Both the position numbers and the translations under genes were made by a program. From contig JAEUKE010000123.1 in assembly GCA_016794345.1 (NCBI GenBank), forward strand, positions 1 to 64,000: 64,000 nucleotides of DNA. The letters are read 5' to 3'. The notes under the pieces were generated by a model that searched no databases, was not told where the DNA came from, and was given only the letters and a program-made list of their open reading frames with translations. Positions 24,728 through 33,481 of the stretch are shown piece by piece (within the stretch, counting starts at the first letter, position 1; each line of letters begins with the position of its first letter). The DNA is from Myxococcales bacterium (GTDB taxonomy: Bacteria; Myxococcota_A; Polyangia; Polyangiales; Polyangiaceae).

Positions 24728-25480
24728 ATGCGTAAGGGACTGTTTCTCAGCGCGCTGCTCGCATCGATCTTCGTGACCGGTGCCGCCCTCGCGGATCGCT
24801 CCGACGACAACGACAGCAAACAGCGCTCGCGGAGCTTGAACATCAAGGACCAGGTCCTCGAGAGGCAGCGTGAGGCCCGTTCGTCGCACGTGACAAAGGA
24901 CAAGGCGACCGACACGCGCGGCGCGAAAGCCCTCGATCAGCGCCTCGCCCGCTCGCGGCCGCACGGCGACGTCTACGGCGACCAGGCCACCCGCAGCATG
25001 ACGAAGTCGGTGGTGACCACGGCGTCGGGCCGCAACATGAGCGGCAGCAACGCGGTCAACACCCCGCGCGAGATCAAGCAGATGCTGCGGATGATCAACC
25101 CCATGCTCGGCGCCTACCGCACGTCGCAGGCGTCCGAAGGGACCGACTCCTACGGCGGTGAGTCGATGGTGCCGAACGGCAAGGGCGAGGGCTCGCGCGC
25201 GCGCAACCTCAGCGCGACGGGCGCGGTCAACACGCCGGCCGAGATCAAGCAGATGCTGCGGATGATCAACCCGATGTTCGGCGCCTACCGCACCTCGCAA
25301 GCCGCGGAGGGCACCGACTCGTACGGCGGGGATCCGGTCGCCAGCGCGCAGAACCGACTCGCTGCCGGTGTCAAGACGACCGCCCAACGAAGCACGAACG
25401 TGCGCGAGACGGTGGAGCGCGTCGTGAAGACGAAGACGCAGACCGAAGCCCCGGTGAAGGCGAGCGAACGCGGCAACTGA
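24728..25480 (+). CDS. Secreted protein with duplicated 38-residue module, unknown function
   Basis: The ATG at 24728 is supported by GGAAGGAG just upstream; 250 residues. The signal peptide (LFLSALLASIFVTGAALA) is cut after ALA, with no lipobox. The mature protein is basic and polar. Two copies of a 38-residue module (25049-25162 and 25220-25333) share 33 of 38 residues, with the core EIKQMLRMINPM, then GAYRTSQA and EGTDSYGG, on a 57-residue period. Each is preceded by RN(M/L)S. I know no family with this module. An intrinsic terminator follows, so it is a single-gene unit, possibly abundant and exported. Confidence 0.8.
   Translation: MRKGLFLSALLASIFVTGAALADRSDDNDSKQRSRSLNIKDQVLERQREARSSHVTKDKATDTRGAKALDQRLARSRPHGDVYGDQATRSMTKSVVTTASGRNMSGSNAVNTPREIKQMLRMINPMLGAYRTSQASEGTDSYGGESMVPNGKGEGSRARNLSATGAVNTPAEIKQMLRMINPMFGAYRTSQAAEGTDSYGGDPVASAQNRLAAGVKTTAQRSTNVRETVERVVKTKTQTEAPVKASERGN
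25049..25333 (+). repeat. Near-identical coding duplication
   Basis: Two 114-base units, 25049-25162 and 25220-25333, encode the duplicated module of the secreted protein. They differ at 5 of 38 codon products (positions 1, 7, 20, 29 and 38 of the unit), and the third-base differences show the copies have been under protein-level constraint since duplication. Confidence 0.85.
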
Positions 25481-25497
25481 TCGCGCTGTCGTGGCAT

Positions 25498-25541
25498 CGA
25501 GGCCGGCCGCCCCGAGGCGTGCCGGCCTCGTTCGTTTTGTC
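25498..25541 (+). terminator. Rho-independent terminator
   Basis: cgaggccggc (25498-25507) pairs with gccggcctcg (25521-25530) and is followed by the T-rich ttcgttttgtctt. It ends the repeated secreted-protein gene. Confidence 0.85.
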
Positions 25542-25679
25542 TTCGCGCCGTTGGTCCGATGCCTGCAAACCGGCATGGCGTGGTGCCCGTCGATCGCCTC
25601 GATGCCGGCGAGCGCGCGTTGTGGGGCCCTGCCGCCCTGGCTCCGCGTGACGCCGCACGCGAGCGTGCCGTACGAGCCC

Positions 25680-26372
25680 ATGGCGCCGACGAGCCCGACG
25701 CTGCTCGCGGTCACGTCCGACCCCGGAGTTCGTGATGCGATCGATCGGATCGCGAGGCTGAACCTCTTCGACGTGGTCTTCGCCTCGGACGACACGCTGC
25801 CCGAAGGCACCGGCGTCGATCTGTGGCGGCGCTCGCCGCCGTTCGAGCGCAGCGAGCGCGGCGGCTCCGCGAGCGGCTCGACGCGGACGCGCTCACCGGG
25901 CTCATGCGTAGACGCGGGTTCCTCGAGGCCCTCACGCGTTCGCTCGCGGCCTGTGCCCGCAGCGCTCGGTCTCTCGCGCTCGTCCTCTGCGCCGTCGATC
26001 ACTTCAAGGCCATCAACGACCGGTATGGCCACGAGAGCGGAGATCACGTCCTGGCGGCTTTCGGACGCCTGCTGGCCAAGAGCTTTCGTGCGCAGGATCT
26101 GCGTGGCAGGTGGGGAGGGGAGGAGTTCATCCTCGCGTTCCCCGGCGAGACGGCGGAGAGCGTTCGGCAGCCGATCGAGGCCGCGTTTCGCGCCCTCGCT
26201 GAAATGCCCCTTTTTGATTGGCGAAAAAGGGCCGTTCACCGTCACGTGCAGCGCCGGAGCCGCGACCTCCCCATTCGACGGGACCTCCATCGACGTCCTC
26301 CTGCGCGTGGCGGATCGGCGGCTCTATTCGGCGAAACGGGGCGGCCGCGCGCGCGTCGTGGCCTCCGGCTGA
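25680..26372 (+). pseudogene. REC-like GGDEF gene interrupted by two frame changes
   Basis: From ATG 25680 one frame reads a receiver-like start (LLAVTSDPGVRDAIDRIARL, FDVVFASDD). Around 25820-25880 the GGDEF homology moves to another frame: DADALTGLMRRRGF, VDHFKAINDRYGHESGD and RWGGEEF with a RAQD inhibitory site before it. Near 26205-26230, at a run of four C and five T followed by five A, the homology returns to the first frame (GPFTVTCSAGAATSPF, DRRLYSAKRGGRARV). The active-site signature is intact, so either two base-call errors split a working diguanylate cyclase or the gene is recently broken. Its neighbour downstream is a complete GGDEF gene. Confidence 0.7.
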
Positions 26373-26436
26373 CGGAGTCATGTACCCTGATGGCCTTGGA
26401 CGGTTTACGTCGGCCGACGCCGGGCGAGGGCGACGC

Positions 26437-27387
26437 ATGAAGGCACGCGTGCTCGTGGTGGAGGACTCTCGCGAGCAGCGGAATACGCTCGTCGCGCTGC
26501 TCGAGTCCCGTGGGTACGAGGTCGACGCCGTCTCGAGCGGGATCGAGGCCCTCAAGAGCAGCAAGCAGTCGGTGCCTGACATCGTCATCCTCGACGTCGT
26601 GCTCGAGGACATGGACGGCCACAGCGTCTGCCGCTGGCTGCGGCTGAACGAGGCCACCCGCGACAGCGTCATCATCATGCTGACGGTCAAGAACGACGTG
26701 AAGGAGCGCATCGAGGGGCTGCACGTCGGCGCGGACGACTACCTGCCCAAGCCTTATGACGGCGACGAGCTCGAGGCGCGCATGTACGCGGCGCTCCGCT
26801 CCCGCGCCGTGAAGTTCGATCTCCGCAAGCGCAACCAGGAGCTCGAGGGCATGCTCTCGCGCGCGGAGCAGGTGGCGATGACGGACGCGGTCACCGGGCT
26901 CTACAACCGGCGTCGCTTCACGGACGTCCTCAAGCGAGAGTGGGCGACCGCCAAGCGCTACGGTCACGCCCTGTCGTGCGCCATGGTGGACGTCGACAAC
27001 TTCAAGCAGGTCAACGACCAGCACGGTCACGGCGCGGGCGACGAGGCCCTCCGGCAGGTGGCCGAGCTCGTCCTGTCCAGCGTGCGTGAGGTGGACCTCT
27101 GCGCGCGCTACGGCGGAGACGAGTTCGCCGTCCTCTTCCCCCACACGCCGCGAGACAAGGCCGTGCTGGTCATGGAGCGCATCCGTCTCAAGCTCCTCGC
27201 GGCCCGGCGCGGGTGGGGACCGGAGTGCTCGCAGGTCACCATCTCGGTCGGGATCGCCTCGTCGGAGGAGCAGGCCATCAAGACGGCGGACGAGCTCATC
27301 GAGGCCGCCGACGCCGCCCTCTACGACGCCAAGCGCGAGGGACGCGACCGCGTCGTCCCCTCCAAACGTGGAGCCGAGCTCCGCTGA
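26437..27387 (+). CDS. PleD-like response regulator diguanylate cyclase (REC-GGDEF)
   Basis: This 316-residue protein has a receiver domain (VLVVEDSREQ; phosphoacceptor Asp in DIVILDVVLEDMDG near residue 52; TVKNDVKE; KPYD lysine) joined by a coiled-coil (KRNQELEGMLSRAEQ) to a GGDEF domain. The cyclase has DAVTGLYNRRRF, DVDNFKQVND, and ARYGGDEFAV with the I-site REVD five residues before, so it should be active and feedback-inhibited by c-di-GMP. Phosphorylation by an unknown kinase would promote dimerisation. It follows the broken GGDEF gene by 64 bases. Confidence 0.95.
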   Translation: MKARVLVVEDSREQRNTLVALLESRGYEVDAVSSGIEALKSSKQSVPDIVILDVVLEDMDGHSVCRWLRLNEATRDSVIIMLTVKNDVKERIEGLHVGADDYLPKPYDGDELEARMYAALRSRAVKFDLRKRNQELEGMLSRAEQVAMTDAVTGLYNRRRFTDVLKREWATAKRYGHALSCAMVDVDNFKQVNDQHGHGAGDEALRQVAELVLSSVREVDLCARYGGDEFAVLFPHTPRDKAVLVMERIRLKLLAARRGWGPECSQVTISVGIASSEEQAIKTADELIEAADAALYDAKREGRDRVVPSKRGAELR

Positions 27388-27393
27388 GGCCGG

Positions 27394-27948
27394 ATGCCCT
27401 CGCGGCTCGAACAGATCCTCGGCGCGCTAGGTCCGCTCTGGATCACCTGCGCCGTCTCGGTCGCTGCGTGTCGTGACGAAGCGCCGCCGGTGCCCGGCGG
27501 AGCGCCGACGAGCACACCGGCTCGGCCACGCCTCACGACCCCCGACGACGTCGTGCTCGACGTCCGCGCCGACGACCCGGCGCTGATCGCGGCGCGAGCC
27601 CGTGCGCGGAGCGAGATCGAGGCGGTCATGGCCCGTCACGCCCGCGCGCCTCTCCACGAGCTCAGCGTGAAGGCGCCGATCACCGACGGCGTCCGCGTCG
27701 AGCAGGTCTGGCTCGCCGGCGTCCGCTACGAGGACGGCGTCTTCATCGGGACGATCGACAACGATCCGGAGCGGGTCAAGACGCGACGCGCGGGCGAGGT
27801 CGTGCGCGTGAAGAAAGAAGACATCAGCGACTACATGTACGAAGAGGACGGCAAGATCCGAGGGAACTACACCCTGCGTGCGCTGCTCGATCGCCTGCCG
27901 CCCGAGGAGGCGGAGCGCTACAAGGCCATCCTCGCGCCGGACGAGTGA
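27394..27948 (+). CDS. DUF2314 domain lipoprotein-like protein
   Basis: This protein of 184 residues starts 6 bases after the cyclase gene. The N-terminus has a hydrophobic stretch ending CAVSVAAC, a possible lipobox. After a Pro/Thr linker, the C-terminal 100 residues match the DUF2314 pattern: VEQVWLAGVRYEDGVFIGTIDN, then VKKEDISDYMYEEDGKIRGNYTLRAL. The function of DUF2314 is unknown. Convergent with the next gene, 10 bases away. Confidence 0.8.
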   Translation: MPSRLEQILGALGPLWITCAVSVAACRDEAPPVPGGAPTSTPARPRLTTPDDVVLDVRADDPALIAARARARSEIEAVMARHARAPLHELSVKAPITDGVRVEQVWLAGVRYEDGVFIGTIDNDPERVKTRRAGEVVRVKKEDISDYMYEEDGKIRGNYTLRALLDRLPPEEAERYKAILAPDE

Positions 27949-27958
27949 GCGTGCTGCC

Positions 27959-29215
27959 TCAGGCCGAGTCGCCCTCCGGCATCACGGGCCCACCCACGAC
28001 CGGTGGCCTGATCGTGAGCGTCGGCATCCAGTCGTCGAGGCCGAGCGGACCGAAGACGGCGCGCCCATCCGCGGAGAGCGGCTGCAGCTTCGAGAGCAGC
28101 TCGTCGCGCCTCAGGTAGACCTCCTCGCGCCTGCCGCCGTCGTGCTCCATCTTCAGCGAGAGCTCGTGGTTGTTCGGGCTCCGCTCGACGATGGTCCGGA
28201 CGATGGGCGCAAACGTGTCCACGAGCCGTACCGTGAGCGGGAGCGCGAGCCCGTTGGCGAAGACGTCCGCATCGTCGAGGGTCAGCCCGAGGAGGCGGGT
28301 GCGGTGATCGAGCAGCGGCGCCGCCCCGGCCTTCAGCTTCCGCCAGAGGTCGTAGAGCTTCGGCAGGTCGGAGTCCGCGACCGCAGAGGGGAGCTGCGCC
28401 GCGTTCGGATCCCCGGGGTGATCGACGTGGCCGGAGAGCGCGCCTGCTTCGGTGCGTCGCAGGTGGAAGACGAGCGCGTCTTTCTGGTCGAGCTTCTTTC
28501 GGAGGGAGATCCTCGCGAGGTCGTCGCGCAGCTCGAACGCGCCGACCAGCCAGTCGTCGAGCTTCACTTGCTCGGCCGACACCTTGCCGCCGAAGAAGCT
28601 CTTCTTCACGCCGACCATCAGATCCATCTCGGTCACCAGCTCGCCGACGCGGCGGGCGTGGGCCCACTCACCGGTGGCATCGAGCTGGACGCTGCTCGTG
28701 ACGCGCTGCGGGTGCCCGAGGAGCGCGGTCATCACGTTCTTGGCGTCTTTGCCCTCCACGTGGAGCTCGAGCGTGACGGACCAGTCGGTGACCGGCATCT
28801 TCGCCTGCAGGAAGAACCGCTCCAGGTGGGCGCGCGCCTCGAGCTGCCTCCGCTCGCGGTCGGCCGCGAGCTGCGCCTGCTCTCCTTCGGTCGACTCCCT
28901 CGCCTGGCGGTGGTGTCGGTCGACGATACGTTTGGCCGCCTCCTGCAGCTCGTTCGTGTACTCGCGGGCCGTCGCGAACTGCGGGTCGTTCGTGGCTCGC
29001 TCGAGGGCGAGCATCAGGCGTTGGTGCAGCCCCTTCATGGCGGTCAGCTTCTCGACCCGCTCGCGGTCCGCCGCGTTCGCCTCCTGCATCTGGACCTTCG
29101 TCTCGCTCTCGAGGAGCACGACGCGGGTGGCGGACGTCATGAACGCCTCGATGGACGCGAGGAAGTTGAAGTCGAAAGGAAACGGGCTGGAGTCGCCGAA
29201 GAGAAAATGCGGCAC
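27959..29215 (-). CDS. Hypothetical protein with coiled-coil, last gene of ParA-roadblock operon
   Basis: I chose GTG 29215, 6 bases after GGGAGG; another GTG at 29221 overlaps the previous stop. The 418-residue protein begins PHFLFGDSSPFPFDFNFL, has a long helical segment (residues about 30-130, rich in Glu, Arg, Gln, Ala), then a mixed alpha/beta region (TDWSVTLELHVEG, ISLRKKLDQKDALVFHL) and ends acidic. No signal peptide or membrane segment. I do not recognise the family. Its position at the end of a coupled operon links it to the ATPase/roadblock genes upstream. Confidence 0.7.
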   Translation of the reverse strand: MPHFLFGDSSPFPFDFNFLASIEAFMTSATRVVLLESETKVQMQEANAADRERVEKLTAMKGLHQRLMLALERATNDPQFATAREYTNELQEAAKRIVDRHHRQARESTEGEQAQLAADRERRQLEARAHLERFFLQAKMPVTDWSVTLELHVEGKDAKNVMTALLGHPQRVTSSVQLDATGEWAHARRVGELVTEMDLMVGVKKSFFGGKVSAEQVKLDDWLVGAFELRDDLARISLRKKLDQKDALVFHLRRTEAGALSGHVDHPGDPNAAQLPSAVADSDLPKLYDLWRKLKAGAAPLLDHRTRLLGLTLDDADVFANGLALPLTVRLVDTFAPIVRTIVERSPNNHELSLKMEHDGGRREEVYLRRDELLSKLQPLSADGRAVFGPLGLDDWMPTLTIRPPVVGGPVMPEGDSA

Positions 29216-29217
29216 GC

Positions 29218-29919
29218 TCACCTCCCAAGGACCGAAGCGACGATCTTCTTCAGCTCGTCGCCCGTCCAGCGTGGCAAGACCTCTCCACGATACCGGGCCA
29301 CCTCTCCGGAATCCAAATCCAGCGCGCCCCGCGTCAGCGCGGACTTGGCTGCGGCGAAGGCTCCGGGGTCGTGCGCTGCCCATTTCTCCAGGCGTGCTCT
29401 CCCGGCCGCGACGGGGTCGTCCGCGAGCTCGTCCGCGAGGCCGAGGGCCAGCGCATCGGACGGTTGATAGAGCCCGGCCTCGAGGAGCACGCGGCGCTCT
29501 GCCAGCGGTCCGAGGCGGGCCCGGGCCAGCTTGAGGACCCGCGGGGGAAACCGGAGCCCGATGGCAACCTCGTTCAGGCCGACCCGCGCCCGCGGGCTCG
29601 TCGTCAGGACCCGATGATCGCAGGCCAGCGCGACCACACATCCTCCTGCGATGGCGTGCCCGTTCAGGCAGGCGATGGTGGGGCCGGGGTGCTCGAAGAG
29701 CGCCACGACCATCTCGTCGAGCAGCTCGAGGAACCGTTCGATTCCAGGCGCGTCGAGGCCGGCGAGCTCCTTCAGGTCGAGCCCGGCGGAGAAGGCGTCG
29801 CCCTCGCCCCGCAGGAGGAGCGGGGCGCCGCGTGCGGCGCGCACCTCGGCGACGACGTGCGCCATCAGCCGGCTCGAGAGCGCGTTTTTTCCAGGGCCGC
29901 TCAGGGTGATTTCGACCAC
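29218..29919 (-). CDS. Enoyl-CoA hydratase/isomerase family protein
   Basis: The GTG at 29919 has GGGAGG upstream; 233 residues, slightly short for a crotonase (about 260). Oxyanion-hole segments are visible: GEGDAFSAGLDLKEL and GHAIAGGCVVALACDHRV. The position of the first hydratase glutamate is not clearly conserved, and VGLNEVAIGLRFPP supplies one candidate acidic residue. Crotonases act on many acyl-CoAs, so substrate is unknown. It is embedded, 10 bases after the V4R-like gene, in an operon that otherwise looks regulatory. Confidence 0.85.
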   Translation of the reverse strand: MVEITLSGPGKNALSSRLMAHVVAEVRAARGAPLLLRGEGDAFSAGLDLKELAGLDAPGIERFLELLDEMVVALFEHPGPTIACLNGHAIAGGCVVALACDHRVLTTSPRARVGLNEVAIGLRFPPRVLKLARARLGPLAERRVLLEAGLYQPSDALALGLADELADDPVAAGRARLEKWAAHDPGAFAAAKSALTRGALDLDSGEVARYRGEVLPRWTGDELKKIVASVLGR

Positions 29920-29929
29920 GTGACCTCCC

Positions 29930-31204
29930 TCACCGGCGCGAGAGCTCGACCACGACCTCGCACTCGCGATCGCCGCTGAGGATGCTCCGCGTCTCCTGCG
30001 TACGGATGATCGGACCCTCGAGCGCGAGCTTCTGGTACGTGTCGGGCGGGACGCCGTCTCCGCTGAACCGAACGTAGCCCACGAGGAGGGCCAGCGCCTC
30101 TGCCAGCCCCTGGAGGCCGGGCAGGCGCGACTGCGGCGTGCCGCCGTGCCTGGCGGCGTAATACACGGCCTCGGGCGTGAGCGGCACGGAGAGCACGAGC
30201 CGCTCACCGGGCACGAGCTCGACGACCGAGAGCGACCCCCAGCCGAGCGCGCTCGCGACGGCGGCGAGCTGCTCGGCCATCTCCTGAGGATCGGCGGGAG
30301 GCGGGCCGAAGGTCTCGCGGAGCGGCGCGCTCTCGTAGAGGTTCGCCACGAGGTGGAACATCCCCGCGCGGGTCGCCTCCTTGGCGAGGTCGAGGAAGAT
30401 CGGCGCGAGCCGCGAGCCGGTCGCTTGCCCCGGGCCGGCCGTGCGCTTCTCCATCAAGTGGAGGGTGTCGAACGTCAGCTGGGCCCTGTACGACGCCGGC
30501 AGGAGCGCGAAGCGCACCTCGGAGATCCGGATCATGCCGCGATCGCTCGCGACGCAGGAGGCGACGAGATCGCGCGTCGTCAGTCCGACGGGCAGGGGGT
30601 CCGATTCGGGCGTGTTGTCGGGGCCGAGGAGCTGCTCGGCGTCGAGCCGCGTCAGCCCCTCTCCCGGGCGGAACGTGAGCGGCCTCCGCGAGAGCGTGAA
30701 GAGGCACATGCCGTCCCCGCGCGCCACGCAACGCGACTCGTCCGCCTCGAACGAGCCCCAGTCCGACGGGTACGCGATCGACGCGGCCGCGGCCGCGAAG
30801 CCAGCGGCGAACGCGTCGGCGAGGTGGCGCATGCGCGCCTTCTCGCCGTAGCGCTCGCGGAACCCCGCGCCGAAGAGCAGATCCGCGCCGATGACCTCGC
30901 CACCTGTCGCCGAGATGTCGAAGCGGATCTGTCCGAGCCCGAGGGTCGCGAAGAGCTCGGTCGCGAGGTCGATGATCTCGCGGTCGCCCTCGATCCCGAG
31001 CCGCTTGGCGATCGCGCCGATGAGCGCGAAGCTCGCGTCGAACGCGGCCTGGCGTCGAACGGCCCAGCCCTCCGAGCCGAGGGCGTCCCAGACGGCCTGC
31101 TCGAGGAGGATGGACTCGTGGTGGGTCGCCCCCAGGACGAGCTGATCGCTGACGGCGTAGAGGCCGCCCGAGGGCACCGGCCGCAGGATGGTCCCGAGGT
31201 TCAT
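29930..31204 (-). CDS. V4R-like domain protein
   Basis: ATG 31204 shares its A with the preceding stop (TGATG); 424 residues. The N-terminal 190 residues read like the 4-vinyl-reductase (V4R) fold: an alpha-helical start, FATLGLGQIRFDIS, GADLLFGAGFRERYG, and a closing ESRCVARGDGMCLF, where V4R proteins keep a Cys...Gly-Asp...Cys pair. V4R domains bind small hydrophobic ligands or serve as sensor domains. The C-terminal 230 residues are an unassigned alpha/beta part, perhaps a second copy of a similar fold. No signal peptide. Probably a cytoplasmic sensor feeding the operon's ATPase/roadblock proteins. Confidence 0.6.
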   Translation of the reverse strand: MNLGTILRPVPSGGLYAVSDQLVLGATHHESILLEQAVWDALGSEGWAVRRQAAFDASFALIGAIAKRLGIEGDREIIDLATELFATLGLGQIRFDISATGGEVIGADLLFGAGFRERYGEKARMRHLADAFAAGFAAAAASIAYPSDWGSFEADESRCVARGDGMCLFTLSRRPLTFRPGEGLTRLDAEQLLGPDNTPESDPLPVGLTTRDLVASCVASDRGMIRISEVRFALLPASYRAQLTFDTLHLMEKRTAGPGQATGSRLAPIFLDLAKEATRAGMFHLVANLYESAPLRETFGPPPADPQEMAEQLAAVASALGWGSLSVVELVPGERLVLSVPLTPEAVYYAARHGGTPQSRLPGLQGLAEALALLVGYVRFSGDGVPPDTYQKLALEGPIIRTQETRSILSGDRECEVVVELSRR

Positions 31205-31953
31205 CACGGCGCGACCACCTCCGTCAGCGTGCCGTGGGTGGCGCCGAGGATATCTTCGGCCGCCCCTTCGACGAGGAGCAGCGCGTCCGGCGTCAGCGTG
31301 TCGGGGTTCTGGATGGCCTCGAGGCCGAGGCCGGTGCGGAGCGCCACGCGCAGGCGAACGATGTGTGGGTCCGGCGCGTTCTCTTCCAGGTGGCGCAAGA
31401 CCTGGCGCACGCGATCGCCCACGATGTGGCGGGGCGGGTGGGTGTCGGGGCCGTCCGCGTCGAAGTCCATGTGGGCCGGAGCGGCGACGTGTGCTCCCGG
31501 GGTCGTGGGCTTCGGCTGGGTAATGACGATGACGTTATGTTCGTCCTGAGGATAGGGCAGCTCGTGCTCGAGCGTGCGCACCAGCTGCTTGGAAGCCATG
31601 CGAGCGAACCCGAGCGGCGCGTCCCGCTCGAAGCAGACCGCGACGCCGAACGTGCGCACGCGGTGGACGAAGATGAGCCGGTCCTGTGTCTCGATGGTGA
31701 GGCTGGGGGGCTCGGTCCGGATCTGCGGCTCGCCGTCGACCATGTGCAGCGCCTGCTCCGCGGCGACGTAGGCCTCGCGCATGGCGTTTGCGATGCGCGG
31801 CGGCCGCAGATCTACGCCGGGCCGGATCCACGACGCGTAAGCGTGGGAGGCCGAGAGAAAAAAGACGACGATCGCCTCGAGGTGATCGACGCCCACGGCG
31901 AGCCCGTCGAGCACCATGGCGCTCTCGGCCTCCATCGTGGGATGGTCTTCCAT
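31204..31953 (-). CDS. Roadblock/LC7-like protein (divergent)
   Basis: The ATG at 31953 overlaps the stop of the gene before (TGATG); 249 residues. The C-terminal part of the N half (SLTIETQDRLIFVHRV then FGVAVCFERDAPLGFARMA) has the strand-turn-strand-helix pattern with a terminal GFAR/GLVR turn seen in roadblock/LC7 proteins. The rest is acidic and Pro/His-containing (DFDADGPDTHPP) with a helical C-terminus. Roadblock proteins dimerise and regulate small GTPases or ATPases. The assignment is by pattern only and could be wrong. Confidence 0.45.
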   Translation of the reverse strand: MEDHPTMEAESAMVLDGLAVGVDHLEAIVVFFLSASHAYASWIRPGVDLRPPRIANAMREAYVAAEQALHMVDGEPQIRTEPPSLTIETQDRLIFVHRVRTFGVAVCFERDAPLGFARMASKQLVRTLEHELPYPQDEHNVIVITQPKPTTPGAHVAAPAHMDFDADGPDTHPPRHIVGDRVRQVLRHLEENAPDPHIVRLRVALRTGLGLEAIQNPDTLTPDALLLVEGAAEDILGATHGTLTEVVAP

Positions 31954-32633
31954 CACGGGTCGCTCCGCCCTCCACGGCTGGGCCCAGAAGACGGCCGCGC
32001 CGACGACTGCGCCGGCGAGAGGGTCGTCCCCCCGATGACGCTGGTCGCCAGGGCGGAGGCGAACGCGCTCCGGATGATCTCGACGTCCTTGTTGCCGAAG
32101 GGCTCCTTCCGGGAGACCGCCACGACGAACGCGCGCCGCGCGGCCGAGAACCCGATGAGCTGCAGGACCGGGCCGTCGCCGACGTGCCCCTCGAAGTCGG
32201 GGGAGAGCGTCCCCGGGGTGGCGAGGGCGAGCTTCTTCATGGCGCTCGCGACGCTGCCGGTCGCGGCGAAGAGGCTCTCCGTCTCGCCGAGATCGCCCAC
32301 GGCCGTCCCGACGAGCGGCAGGCCTTCGTCGTCCACGACGAGCGCGCGCGTGGTGTCGGGGTCTTTGCGGACCCAGTCGAGCAGCGCGCCCAGCTTGGGC
32401 ACGAGGCTCGCGATGGTGTCGACGTTGGGAGGATCGGGCAGGGTGCGCTTGGTGGTCTTCGGCGCCGACAGGAGGGCGGCCGGCACCTGCGACGGGCGCT
32501 CCTGCCCGAACGCGACGAGGGGCACGCCGTCGAAGGCCACGGGTTCTTCGACCACCGGGGGCTTGGGCGACAGCGCCTCGGCCGTGACCAGCGCGTCGCG
32601 CAGGTCAAACGAGGAGCGGGATCGGCGTGTCAT
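31953..32633 (-). CDS. Roadblock/LC7-like protein
   Basis: The 226-residue product starts inside the end of the ATPase gene (29-base overlap). After a Pro-rich, low-complexity first 60 residues comes a roadblock-like core: ALLDWVRKDPDTTRALVVDDEGLPLVG, helix FAATGSVASAMKKLAL, then strands VLQLIGFSAARRAFVVAVSR and helix VEIIRSAFASAL. MglB, the polarity GAP of Myxococcus, has this fold. Here no Ras-like MglA is adjacent; a ParA-type ATPase is. Confidence is moderate. Confidence 0.55.
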   Translation of the reverse strand: MTRRSRSSFDLRDALVTAEALSPKPPVVEEPVAFDGVPLVAFGQERPSQVPAALLSAPKTTKRTLPDPPNVDTIASLVPKLGALLDWVRKDPDTTRALVVDDEGLPLVGTAVGDLGETESLFAATGSVASAMKKLALATPGTLSPDFEGHVGDGPVLQLIGFSAARRAFVVAVSRKEPFGNKDVEIIRSAFASALATSVIGGTTLSPAQSSARPSSGPSRGGRSDP

Positions 32634-33423
32634 CTTCGGTCGGTGCCTTCTGCGAGGGAGCGAGGCGATCGAGGACGTCGCTCGCGAGCTGGTCGAACCG
32701 TCGGGCGAGCGGAGGAGGCTTCTTCTGCATCAAGAGGACGGGCGCGCCTCGCAACGACGCCTCGAGGAACATCTCGTCGCGGGGGATGATCGCGTCCATC
32801 ACGACGCCGACCGGGAACTTCGTCCAGAGCGTCTCGGCGACGTCGAGCGAGGCCGCGACCTTGCGGTCGAACATCGAGAGGACGAACCCGAGCAGCTCCA
32901 GCTTCGGGTTCTTCGTCGCGCGGACGCGGTCGACCAACGCGAGGATCTGGCCGACGCTGCGGAGGGCGAGCGGCTCCGCCTGGAGCGGCGAGAGCACGTG
33001 GCTCGCGTTCTCGAGCGCTCGCGTCGTGACCTTGCCCAGGCCGGCAGGGCAGTCGATGAGCACGAGGTCGAAGCCTTGCGCCTTCGCCTGATCGAGCAGG
33101 GTGGAGACGGTCTGCCCGCGCGTGAGCGCGTCCTCGAAGCCGGCGACGGTCGTTGGATCGACGCGGCCGACCGAGAGCACCGAGAGGTTCGGATCACGCG
33201 TGCGCTGCAGCACGTTCTCGAGCTGCTCGGCGCCGGTCAGCACCTCCGCGATGCCGGGCCGCGCGCGATCGGCGAGCCCGAGGCTCAGGCCAAGGCTGCC
33301 TTGCGCATCGAACTCGGTGAGGAGTGTCTTCTGACCGGTCCGCGCCAGGGCTAGGCCGAGGTTGAGCGCGATGGTGGTCTTTCCGACCCCGCCTTTCTGG
33401 CTCGACACCGAGACGACGTGCAT
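32605..33423 (-). CDS. ParA/MinD-type ATPase
   Basis: A 272-residue P-loop ATPase with the deviant Walker A KGGVGKTT (two lysines) at residue 10, TEFDAQGSLG (Walker A', Asp) and FDLVLIDCPAGLGK (Walker B). No amphipathic C-terminal helix like MinD is evident; the end (DDTPIPLLV) is short and acidic. ParA-family proteins position cargo such as plasmids, chemoreceptor arrays or polarity proteins. There is no parB, parS or minC/minE here, so chromosome partition or septum placement is unlikely. It appears to lead a coupled operon with two roadblock-like and one V4R-like gene. Confidence 0.88.
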   Translation of the reverse strand: MHVVSVSSQKGGVGKTTIALNLGLALARTGQKTLLTEFDAQGSLGLSLGLADRARPGIAEVLTGAEQLENVLQRTRDPNLSVLSVGRVDPTTVAGFEDALTRGQTVSTLLDQAKAQGFDLVLIDCPAGLGKVTTRALENASHVLSPLQAEPLALRSVGQILALVDRVRATKNPKLELLGFVLSMFDRKVAASLDVAETLWTKFPVGVVMDAIIPRDEMFLEASLRGAPVLLMQKKPPPLARRFDQLASDVLDRLAPSQKAPTEDDTPIPLLV

Positions 33424-33481
33424 GGGGTCCCCGGAGGGTACACGAAGCCCCCGGGAGAAAAAGAAGGTGATTTTCGCGCGC

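Noticed and set aside
32605..33423. Chromosome or plasmid partition ParA
   Set aside because: No parB gene or parS-like cluster is visible, and the neighbours are roadblock- and V4R-like.
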